DNA of 38,392 nucleotides, from positions 1 to 38,392 of the forward strand of contig CALKFY010000140.1 in NCBI GenBank assembly GCA_938084925.1. The letters run 5' to 3'. The stretch comes from an uncultured Pseudomonadales bacterium (GTDB lineage Bacteria > Pseudomonadota > Gammaproteobacteria > Pseudomonadales > Balneatricaceae). A program made the position numbers and the translations under genes. Positions 30,709 to 38,392 of the stretch are shown one piece after another; the stretch's first letter is position 1; each line of letters begins with the position of its first letter. The notes under the pieces were generated by a model that saw only the letters and a program-made list of their open reading frames with translations, was not told the origin of the DNA and did not search any database.

Positions 30709-31455
30709 TTAAGCTTCGGCTTCAGCAGCTGCTTCTTCAGCAACTTCAACAAACTCACCAGCAGCAGTGCCAGCGGCGTTTTGGCCAGCTGCACAGGCGT
30801 CAGCCATAGCGCTTACGTAAATCTGGATAGCGCGCAAGGCGTCATCGTTACCAGGAATTACGTAGTCAATGCCGTCTGGGTTGCTGTTAGTATCAACGAT
30901 ACCGATAACTGGGATACCCAGCTTGTTGGCTTCGTTTACAGCGATGCGCTCGTGGTCAACGTCAACAACGAAAAGTGCGTCAGGTAGACCACCCATGTCC
31001 TTGATACCACCGATGGAACGTTCAAGCTTTTCCATCTCACGCTGGCGCATTAGCGCTTCTTTCTTAGTCAACTGTTCGAAAGTACCGTCTTTCGCTTGAC
31101 CTTCTAGGTCACGGAAACGACGGATAGACTGACGAATAGTCTTGTAGTTGGTAAGCATACCACCCAACCAGCGGTGGTTTACGTAAGGCATGCTTACGCG
31201 ATCTGCTTGCTCTTTGATTACTTTGGCTGCAGCGCGCTTGGTACCAACGAACAAAACCTTGTTCTTGTTGGCGGCCATGTTTTGCACGATGGACAAAGCT
31301 TCATTCAACGCTGGAACAGTTTGGTCCAAGTTGATGATATGAATTTTGTTGCGAGCACCAAAGATGTACTGGCCCATTTTTGGGTTCCAGTAACGAGTTT
31401 GGTGACCGAAGTGGGCGCCAGCTTTAAGCAGGTCGCGCATTGCTACTTGAGTCAT
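30709..31455 (-). CDS. rpsB: 30S ribosomal protein S2
   Basis: S2 is a late-assembling protein of the small subunit, bound near S1. The 248-residue product starts [20 protein letters not shown] and contains [38 protein letters not shown], and [20 protein letters not shown]. All are conserved in S2, and an acidic, Ala/Glu-rich tail follows. The ATG at 31455 has AAAGGA seven bases upstream; a frame starting 34 codons earlier translates the leader and is rejected. The gene heads the long envelope super-operon. Confidence 0.98.
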   Translation of the reverse strand: MTQVAMRDLLKAGAHFGHQTRYWNPKMGQYIFGARNKIHIINLDQTVPALNEALSIVQNMAANKNKVLFVGTKRAAAKVIKEQADRVSMPYVNHRWLGGMLTNYKTIRQSIRRFRDLEGQAKDGTFEQLTKKEALMRQREMEKLERSIGGIKDMGGLPDALFVVDVDHERIAVNEANKLGIPVIGIVDTNSNPDGIDYVIPGNDDALRAIQIYVSAMADACAAGQNAAGTAAGEFVEVAEEAAAEAEA

Positions 31456-31620
31456 AAAATTTCCTTTATGGGTTAGGCCTCCACAAACCCTTGTCCTGCA
31501 ACCCTTTCGAGCTTCAAGACCATATCCAAATCGGTGACTTTCGCAAGTCCCCAACACCCAAGGATATGTGCCGGTTTGTGTGTGACGTTAAGTTATTTTG
31601 CCTGACCTTATAGATTCAGG
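31456..31620 (-). promoter_or_regulatory. Structured rpsB mRNA leader, probable S2 autoregulatory element
   Basis: The leader of about 165 bases folds locally. A perfect 7-bp outer stem CATATCC/GGATATG (31521-31527 with 31562-31568) encloses a 5-bp hairpin GACTT/AAGTC (31536-31540 with 31545-31549), whose loop on the RNA strand is GCGA, a GNRA tetraloop. A second small hairpin (GGGTT/AACCC, 31470-31474 with 31486-31490) lies just before the ribosome binding site. In E. coli and relatives S2 represses rpsB-tsf through the rpsB leader; that this leader does so is inferred. Confidence 0.6.
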
Positions 31621-31627
31621 CGCGCGA

Positions 31628-31655
31628 ATTATATCGCAATTGATATATAAAGCAA
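31628..31655 (-). promoter_or_regulatory. rpsB promoter with GC-rich discriminator
   Basis: Read leftwards, a perfect TATAAT (31628-31633) is preceded at 16 bases by TTGCTT (31650-31655) and followed directly by TCGCGCGCC. A GC-rich stretch between -10 and the start site is typical of promoters for ribosomal components that are shut down by ppGpp and DksA. Transcription would begin near 31620, about 165 bases before the rpsB ATG. Confidence 0.65.
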
Positions 31656-31753
31656 AGCTTGTATATGAATCATTGCCAAATCAGCAAAGCAATACGCCCC
31701 AATAACCGATAAACACTTATAAAAAGTGTGGCCTAATAATTAAGCCTTTCTGG

Positions 31754-31759
31754 TATACT
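31754..31759 (+). promoter_or_regulatory. Extended -10 promoter of map
   Basis: TATACT at 31754-31759 is preceded by TGG, giving the TGn extended -10 arrangement, about 36 bases before the map ATG. No good -35 is present at the proper distance, which the extended -10 can compensate for. The intergenic region 31456-31794 (339 bases) otherwise holds the rpsB promoter and leader. Confidence 0.5.
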
Positions 31760-31794
31760 TGCTACAAATATTCAACCTGCTGTTATTCAAGCCC

Positions 31795-32562
31795 ATGACT
31801 ATCATTATTAAAACCCCCGAACAGATCGAAAAAATGCGCATCGCTGGCCGTTTGGCGGCCGAGGTGCTGGAAATGATTGAGCCCCATGTAAAGGTTGGGG
31901 TTACCACCAATGATATTAACCAGATCTGTCATGACTATATGGTGGATGTACAAGGTTGCGTGCCTGCACCACTCAATTACCATGGCTTTCCTAAGTCTAT
32001 TTGTACCTCCGTTAACCACGTAGTTTGTCACGGCATTCCTAATGACAAGCCCCTGAAGAGCGGTGATGCCATTAACATTGATATCACCGTTATTAAAGAC
32101 GGCTACCACGGTGATACCAGCAAGATGTTTACCGTTGGTAAAACACCTGCTCACGCTCAGCGCCTAATTGACATCACCTACGAGTGCATGAACATGGGTA
32201 TCGAGATGGTTAAGCCTGGCGCTCGCTTAGGCGACATTGGCGCGGTAATTCAAAAGCATGCCGAAGCTCACCACTATTCTGTAGTGCGCGAATACTGTGG
32301 CCACGGCATTGGCGAAGGTTTCCATGAAGAGCCACAAGTATTGCACTATGGCCAAGCTGGTACGGGTGTTGAACTTAAGCCTGGTATGATCTTTACCATT
32401 GAACCTATGGTAAACGCTGGCAAGCGCCACGTTAAACTACTCAAGCGTGACGGCTGGACCGTGGAAACTACGGACAAGCGCCTTTCTGCGCAGTTTGAAC
32501 ACACCATCCTAGTGACACCAACAGGCTATGAAAACCTGACTCTTAGGAATGAAGAGAAGTAA
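31795..32562 (+). CDS. map: Methionine aminopeptidase type I
   Basis: MAP removes the initiator Met from nascent proteins. From the ATG at 31795 the protein has 255 residues. It contains VCHGIPNDKPLKSGDAINID with the first His of the active site, then the metal ligands in DGYHGDTSKMF (Asp), HGIGEGFHEEP (His), FTIEPMV (Glu) and AQFEHTILV (Glu). A TTG-started frame from 31759 would begin inside the promoter's -10 and is rejected. It is divergent from rpsB, a common arrangement, and is followed after 28 bases by glnD. Confidence 0.97.
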   Translation: MTIIIKTPEQIEKMRIAGRLAAEVLEMIEPHVKVGVTTNDINQICHDYMVDVQGCVPAPLNYHGFPKSICTSVNHVVCHGIPNDKPLKSGDAINIDITVIKDGYHGDTSKMFTVGKTPAHAQRLIDITYECMNMGIEMVKPGARLGDIGAVIQKHAEAHHYSVVREYCGHGIGEGFHEEPQVLHYGQAGTGVELKPGMIFTIEPMVNAGKRHVKLLKRDGWTVETTDKRLSAQFEHTILVTPTGYENLTLRNEEK

Positions 32563-32590
32563 ACCTCAAGGTATATAAGGAGACAGGGTT

Positions 32591-35302
32591 TTGAATCCCA
32601 AGCAATATGTAAGTGCAGAACTACGCCAAGCCATCTACAATGGCGAGCAACTGCAAGCTGATATCGCTGCCAACAAAGCACCTGTCACACGATTACTAAA
32701 GCAAGCACTTGATGCAGGCACAGAGCACCTTAAAGAATTATTCAACACTAGCCGTCATGAACGTATAGTTGAGCTAGTCTACGCCAAAGCTTGGCTTACC
32801 GACCGCATCTTATACCTATTATGGCAACAATACAGCTGGCCTCAGGGTGCTGCCCTGATTGCCGTTGGTGGCTATGGCCGCGGCGAGCTGCATCCCCATT
32901 CTGATATTGATTTATTAATTCTTATTGATGACAAGGAAGCGCCTGAAACTTGGGAAACCAGTGCCCAGCAGTTTGTGACCGCCTTATGGGACTTAGGCGC
33001 CGTCATTGGCAGTAGCGTGCGCACCTATAAAGAGTGCCAAGAACAGGCCAAGGGCGACATCACCATTGCCACCAATCTTATTGAATCAAGAGCTATTACC
33101 GGCCAAACCCGATTACGCAAGCTGCTATTCCGCTGGTTAATGACCGACGACGCCTGGACCGACGAAGCTTTTTACAAGGCTCGAGTTAAAGCCCAGCAAG
33201 AACGCTACAAGCGCACCAACGAAACGGAATATAACCTAGAGCCCAACCTCAAGACTTCCCCGGGTGGTTTACGCGACATTCAAACCATCACTTGGATAGG
33301 TAAGCGACATTTTGGTTTGCGCTACATGCGCGACCTCTACAAACATGACTTTATTACCGAAGATGAACTGGGCTTCTTCTATCGTGCCATCGAATACTTA
33401 TGGACTATTCGTTACGCTTTGCATCTGCAAAATCGCCGCCCCGAAGACCGCCTACTGTTCGATCAGCAACGTAAGCTTGCCGAGTTCTTTGGCTACCAAG
33501 ACAATGACCAGGCGTTAGCTGTAGAGCAGTTTATGCGCAAGTACTATCGTGTCGCCATGCGTATGGCAGAACTTAATCAAACCCTGCTACAGCTATTCGA
33601 TCAAGCCATCTTGCGAGCTAATTTGCCCGACGTTATCGTACACGTTAACCGTCGTTTTGAAATTCGTAATGGGCTATTAGAAACCAAACACGACAAGGTA
33701 TTTCTACAGCAACCTTTTGCCCTCATGGAAGCCTACGTCATCTTGGCACAGCACCCAGATTGCTCTGCCATTGGTGCCGCTACCCAGCGCTTAATCCGTA
33801 GTCACCGCCCTTTAATGGACGCAAAACTACGCAAGGACATTCGCGTTAACAGCTTGTTCATGGAGCTGCTACGCTCCCCTAAACGTATGTCCCACACGCT
33901 AATCGACATGCAACGCATTGGTTTACTAGCCTGCTACTTGCCAGCTTTTAGCCATATTACTGGACAGATGCAACACGACCTATTTCACATCTATACGGTA
34001 GATGCCCACACCATGAAGGTGGTGAAGCGCATGCGTGAAATGCTGCTTATCAGGGACCGTGAACGTTTCCCTATTGCTACCCGTATCGTGCACGAACTAC
34101 CCAAAATAGAACTACTCTACATAGCGGGCCTATATCATGATATTGCCAAAGGCAAAGGCGGTGACCACTCTAAACTTGGCGCTGAAGAAGTACGCAACTT
34201 CTGCCGCCAACACAGTCTTGGCAAATGGGATACCGACCTTGTCAGCTGGTTAATCCGCAATCACCTACTTATGTCCATGACCGCACAGAAGCGTGATATT
34301 GGTAGCCCTGAAGTCATCTATGAGTTTGCAGCCCTAGTGGGCGACGAACTACACCTTGATTACCTCTATGTACTGACCGTATGTGATATCTACGCCACCA
34401 ACCCAGAACTGTGGAATAACTGGCGCGCCTCCTTGATTCGCCAACTATACACAGAAACCGACCGGGTACTGCGCCTCGGCTTGGATCTAGACACACCGAT
34501 TGATCACGCCAGTTTAATCGAGCAAACACAGGTAGATGCCCGTAAGTTATTGCTGGAAAAGCGCCTTAATCCGGCTGCCGTACAGAACTTGTGGAATCAA
34601 CTAGGCGATGACTACTTTATTCGTGAACGTGCCGCCACCGTGGCTTGGCATACTCGCTTAATTATTAGTCACCAAGTAGATACACCTTTGGTAGCCATTA
34701 GCGAATACAGTTTCAATGATTTTGAAGGTGGTAGCCAAATCTTTGTTTACACCAAGGACCAGCCCAATTTATTTGCTGCCATGTGCGCCATTATTGGCCA
34801 ACTAAATCTCAACATCTTCGATGCCCGCATTATCACTACTGACGATGGCTATAGTATGGATACCTTTGTGGTTTTAGACCAGGAAGGAGAAACCCTCGAT
34901 GCCACTGTAGAAATTCGCCAAAAGTTGCAAGAAAAACTCACTCAAGCCCTACAGCATCCAAAAGATTTTGCTTATCTAGTGCAGCAGCGCACCCCTCGAT
35001 TGCACAAGTTATTTGCCATACCTACGCAAGTCAATATTACCAACCCAGAAGGCTTTAGCTGGACCCGTGTCGAACTTATCTGTTCTGACCGCCCAGGCCT
35101 GTTAGCACAGGTTGGTTTGGTATTTATGCGCATGGGCATCAGCATCCAAAAAGCCAAAATCCAGTCCATGGGCGAGCGTGTAGAAGACGTATTTTTTATC
35201 ACCGATATGGATGGTGAACGCATTACTGATTTGGAGTTTGTACAGTGTTTGCAAGAACAGATTACATCGGAATTGGATAGCCATATCAATCAGACTCAGT
35301 AA
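32591..35302 (+). CDS. glnD: Bifunctional uridylyltransferase/uridylyl-removing enzyme GlnD
   Basis: GlnD senses glutamine and adds or removes UMP on PII proteins, controlling glutamine synthetase and nitrogen genes. The 903-residue protein has four expected parts. The nucleotidyltransferase domain carries GGYGRGE (93-99) and Asp105/Asp107 in SDID. The HD hydrolase domain around residue 515 reads YHDIAKGKGGDHSKLG. Two C-terminal ACT domains follow (one from about 710, beginning IFVYTKDQPNLF; the other from about 820, LICSDRPGLLAQVGL). The start is TTG at 32591 with a strong AAGGAGA eight bases upstream. It is translated in the same unit as map. Confidence 0.97.
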   Translation: MNPKQYVSAELRQAIYNGEQLQADIAANKAPVTRLLKQALDAGTEHLKELFNTSRHERIVELVYAKAWLTDRILYLLWQQYSWPQGAALIAVGGYGRGELHPHSDIDLLILIDDKEAPETWETSAQQFVTALWDLGAVIGSSVRTYKECQEQAKGDITIATNLIESRAITGQTRLRKLLFRWLMTDDAWTDEAFYKARVKAQQERYKRTNETEYNLEPNLKTSPGGLRDIQTITWIGKRHFGLRYMRDLYKHDFITEDELGFFYRAIEYLWTIRYALHLQNRRPEDRLLFDQQRKLAEFFGYQDNDQALAVEQFMRKYYRVAMRMAELNQTLLQLFDQAILRANLPDVIVHVNRRFEIRNGLLETKHDKVFLQQPFALMEAYVILAQHPDCSAIGAATQRLIRSHRPLMDAKLRKDIRVNSLFMELLRSPKRMSHTLIDMQRIGLLACYLPAFSHITGQMQHDLFHIYTVDAHTMKVVKRMREMLLIRDRERFPIATRIVHELPKIELLYIAGLYHDIAKGKGGDHSKLGAEEVRNFCRQHSLGKWDTDLVSWLIRNHLLMSMTAQKRDIGSPEVIYEFAALVGDELHLDYLYVLTVCDIYATNPELWNNWRASLIRQLYTETDRVLRLGLDLDTPIDHASLIEQTQVDARKLLLEKRLNPAAVQNLWNQLGDDYFIRERAATVAWHTRLIISHQVDTPLVAISEYSFNDFEGGSQIFVYTKDQPNLFAAMCAIIGQLNLNIFDARIITTDDGYSMDTFVVLDQEGETLDATVEIRQKLQEKLTQALQHPKDFAYLVQQRTPRLHKLFAIPTQVNITNPEGFSWTRVELICSDRPGLLAQVGLVFMRMGISIQKAKIQSMGERVEDVFFITDMDGERITDLEFVQCLQEQITSELDSHINQTQ

Positions 35303-35331
35303 TACCACTTCGCTCGGGGTCCACTATATTT

Positions 35332-35392
35332 GGGGTCAGAGGGCCTGTCCCATGAGTGCAGCGAATGCCTTGGGTACCAGAGGTGTGACCCC
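35332..35392. repeat. GGGGTCAGA-type element between glnD and the YffB-like gene
   Basis: GGGGTCAGA at 35332-35340 faces an inverted, one-base-different copy ending TGTGACCCC at 35384-35392. Between them lies an imperfect hairpin around CCCATGAG/CTTGGG. Another GGGGTC occurs at 35316. The same GGGGTCAGA core forms the perfect palindrome at 36894-36918, so this may be a degraded copy of a small dispersed element. The 165-base gap 35303-35467 holds no other feature I can support. Confidence 0.45.
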
Positions 35393-35467
35393 GTTAATCC
35401 CACGTATCTAAATACTCTTTTTTTTGCTACCATTTGCGCTTCAATTTTAGCGCTGCGGAATTTTATC

Positions 35468-35818
35468 GTGACCAACCTCACCATGCATGGCATTGCCAAC
35501 TGTGACACCATCAAAAAAGCCAAAAAATGGCTTAATGAGGCCAACATAGATTTTCTATTTCGAGACTACAAAAAACAACCACCTAGCCTAGCCGAGCTTG
35601 AATCTTGGTCTAACCTAGTGGGTTGGGAAACCCTATTGAATAAACGCGGCACCACTTGGCGCAAACTAGATCCTGCCTTACAGGCAGACCTAGACCAATC
35701 CAAAGCCCTACAACTGTTGGCCGACAACCCCAGCATGATCAAGCGCCCCTTATTGATCAAAGACGGTAGCGCACTAGTCGGCTTTAAAGCCGCTGATTAC
35801 GAAGAATTTAACGCATAA
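35468..35818 (+). CDS. ArsC/Spx-family protein, YffB-like putative reductase
   Basis: The 116-residue product belongs to the ArsC/Spx thioredoxin-fold family and resembles E. coli YffB in length and motifs: HGIANCDTIKKAKKWL at the start, LLNKRGTTWRKLD in the middle, and IKRPLLIKDG near the end. One N-terminal Cys (in NCDT) is the likely redox centre, and the Arg-Pro turn is that of glutathione-dependent ArsC enzymes. The true substrate of YffB proteins is not settled, so arsenate reduction should not be assumed. The start is GTG at 35468 with GGAA seven bases upstream; a frame from 35330 runs through the repeat and is rejected. dapD follows after 22 bases. Confidence 0.88.
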   Translation: MTNLTMHGIANCDTIKKAKKWLNEANIDFLFRDYKKQPPSLAELESWSNLVGWETLLNKRGTTWRKLDPALQADLDQSKALQLLADNPSMIKRPLLIKDGSALVGFKAADYEEFNA

Positions 35819-35840
35819 TAGTTTTTATCAGGAGATAAAC

Positions 35841-36878
35841 ATGAGCCACTTTAGTTTCGGTTTTGGTGTTGGCACCCAGTCCAGCCAAGGTGAATGGTTG
35901 GAAGTATTTTACCCACATCCAGTATTAAACCCATGCGACAGCTTAGTTAAAGCCATTGCTGGTGTACTAGGTAGCGAAATGGCTACGGGCAACCACGCTG
36001 CACAAATCAATGCTCAGCAAGCTAGCCAAATTTGTGAAGCACTGCAAGCTATAGACCATGAGAGTCAAGCTCAGTGGCTACGTCAAGCTGCTGACGCTGG
36101 CCAGCCTATGGTCATTACTCTGCTAGAAACTGACACTGGCCCAACTAGCACGCCAGAAGTTTATTTGAAGCTGCAATTGCTATCTGCAGGCAAGGTACAG
36201 CCACACGGCCAAGACCTCACTGGTATCTTCGGTTTGCTACCTAACGTTGCTTGGACCAACGAAGGCCCAGTTGCTATTGAAGACCTTACGCAGCGCCAAA
36301 TGGATGCTCGTCTACGTGGCGCATGGCTACACGTTAACGCTGTAGACAAGTTCCCACGCATGGTGGATTACAAGGTACCTAAGGGTGTTCGCATTGGCGA
36401 TGCTTCCCGCGTACGCTTGGGTGCCCACCTGTCCGAAGGCACCACAGTTATGCACGAAGGCTTTGTTAACTTCAACGCTGGCACCTTGGGCCACGGTATG
36501 ATCGAAGGCCGTATCTCCGCTGGCGTAGTAGTTGGTAACAACTCTGACCTAGGTGGCGGTTGCTCCACTATGGGCACCTTGTCCGGTGGCGGTAAAGAAA
36601 TCATTGCTGTGGGCGAAGAATGCTTGATCGGTGCTAACGCCGGTGTTGGTATTGCCCTAGGCGATCGCTGCATCGTGGAAGCTGGTTTGTATGTCACTGG
36701 TGGCACAAAGATCACTGTACTAGACAGCAACAACCAAGAAATTGGCACTGCCAAAGGCGTAGCCCTATCTGGTAAGAGCGACCTACTATTCCGCCGCAAC
36801 TCCATGAGCGGCCGCGTAGAAGTGAAGCCAAACGGCGCAGCCGTAGAGCTGAATGACGCCCTACACAGCAACAACTAA
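35841..36878 (+). CDS. dapD: 2,3,4,5-tetrahydropyridine-2,6-dicarboxylate N-succinyltransferase DapD
   Basis: DapD adds succinate to tetrahydrodipicolinate in the succinylase branch of lysine and diaminopimelate synthesis. At 345 residues it is the long type found in Pseudomonas rather than the 274-residue enterobacterial type. The N-terminal domain (FGFGVGTQ to FPRMVDYKVP) is followed by hexapeptide repeats of a left-handed beta helix (GVRIGDASRVRLGAHLSEGT, then EGRISAGVVVGNNSDLGGGC and IGANAGVGIALGDRC). CAGGAGA lies six to ten bases before the ATG. dapE is 67 bases downstream, past a perfect palindrome. Confidence 0.96.
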   Translation: MSHFSFGFGVGTQSSQGEWLEVFYPHPVLNPCDSLVKAIAGVLGSEMATGNHAAQINAQQASQICEALQAIDHESQAQWLRQAADAGQPMVITLLETDTGPTSTPEVYLKLQLLSAGKVQPHGQDLTGIFGLLPNVAWTNEGPVAIEDLTQRQMDARLRGAWLHVNAVDKFPRMVDYKVPKGVRIGDASRVRLGAHLSEGTTVMHEGFVNFNAGTLGHGMIEGRISAGVVVGNNSDLGGGCSTMGTLSGGGKEIIAVGEECLIGANAGVGIALGDRCIVEAGLYVTGGTKITVLDSNNQEIGTAKGVALSGKSDLLFRRNSMSGRVEVKPNGAAVELNDALHSNN

Positions 36879-36888
36879 TCTGTTGTAA

Positions 36889-38079
<1,191 letters not shown>

Positions 38080-38083
38080 ACCT

Positions 38084-38392
38084 ATGCAACAGCCAGATAT
38101 CGAAATTTACGTTAAAGGCCCGACTAACGAGCAAATCAAAGATTGGCTTGCCGAGCAATTTAATACTCTAGAAGTACGTAGCTCTAGCCCAAAACGTCAG
38201 GTTTACAATGCAACCTGGCAGGAAGCTAGTTTCGAAATCATGGTGCTATCCAAGGTACAAAGTGGCTATAGCAGTATCTGGTTTGATAGCCCGCAACTAC
38301 CATGGTCTGATGACCAAGCTTGTGCACAACAACTATTTGCCGATCTACAACACCCTGTACGCTGCATTAAGGCCAGCTGGCAAGAAGGCGAT
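38084..38392 (+). CDS. Unrecognised protein downstream of dapE, N-terminal part
   Basis: An open frame of 103 codons starts with ATG four bases after the dapE stop and runs off the window without a stop. It begins MQQPDIEIYVKGPTNEQIKD and is a mixed alpha/beta, Trp-containing soluble-looking sequence with no signal peptide or membrane segment. No family is recognised. Absence of stops, immediate spacing and codon use like its neighbours support a real gene co-transcribed with dapE. I assign no function. Confidence 0.7.
   Translation, partial: MQQPDIEIYVKGPTNEQIKDWLAEQFNTLEVRSSSPKRQVYNATWQEASFEIMVLSKVQSGYSSIWFDSPQLPWSDDQACAQQLFADLQHPVRCIKASWQEGD

Noticed and set aside
31456-31557. 34-residue N-terminal extension of S2
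   Set aside because: It would translate the structured leader, does not match S2 proteins, and the internal ATG has an excellent ribosome binding site.
36368-36874. 168-codon minus-strand open frame inside dapD
   Set aside because: Pro/Ser-rich shadow of the dapD hexapeptide-repeat region; no support as a gene.

Overview
The window is a conserved housekeeping block from a gammaproteobacterium of moderate GC content. It looks like a marine, Oceanospirillales- or Cellvibrionales-like lineage, judging by the gene order and by a long Pseudomonas-type DapD. The genus cannot be fixed from sequence alone. Nearly all DNA is coding. I see no prophage, integron, CRISPR array, tRNA or rRNA. Gene starts were re-chosen from ribosome binding sites, stop/start coupling and family alignment, so several coding regions are shorter than the longest open frame.

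Layout. (1) 1-386: the start of a proline racemase-family gene (minus strand, cut by the window edge), divergent from mutS. (2) 387-3988: mutS (plus) and rpoS (minus) are convergent and their stop codons overlap. (3) 8731 down to 3008, minus strand: ftsB-truD-surE-pcm-popT(DUF368)-nlpD-rpoS, a tightly coupled stationary-phase and envelope operon. (4) 18660 down to 8744: rnhB-dnaE-accA-tilS-pyrG-eno, ending at a hairpin terminator. (5) 31655 down to 18653: rpsB-tsf-pyrH-frr-uppS-cdsA-rseP-bamA-skp-lpxD-fabZ-lpxA-lpxB, the classical translation, phospholipid, outer-membrane and lipid A super-operon, which runs on into rnhB-dnaE. (6) 31754-38392, plus strand: map-glnD-(YffB-like reductase)-dapD-dapE and the start of an unrecognised gene. 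This covers N-terminal Met removal, nitrogen signalling and lysine/diaminopimelate synthesis.

How the genes fit together. Much of the window builds the cell envelope. UppS makes the C55 lipid carrier and PopT is predicted to recycle it. CdsA feeds phospholipid synthesis, AccA and FabZ feed fatty acids, and LpxA/LpxD/LpxB build lipid A. BamA and Skp assemble outer-membrane proteins, RseP reports envelope stress, FtsB and NlpD act in septation, and DapD/DapE supply the peptidoglycan cross-linking amino acid.

Most notable: three methylerythritol-phosphate (MEP) pathway genes are missing from their usual places. ispD and ispF should lie between ftsB and truD, which here overlap by 4 bp. dxr should lie between cdsA and rseP, which are about 50 bp apart. 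Because uppS still needs isoprenoid precursors, this raises the possibility that the organism has replaced the MEP pathway, for example with mevalonate. Other points of interest are a symmetric REPIN-like element between tsf and pyrH, a structured rpsB leader behind a GC-rich-discriminator promoter, popT inserted in the pcm-nlpD interval, an alanine at the acyl-chain ruler position of LpxA, and GGGGTCAGA palindromes on both sides of the yffB-dapD pair.
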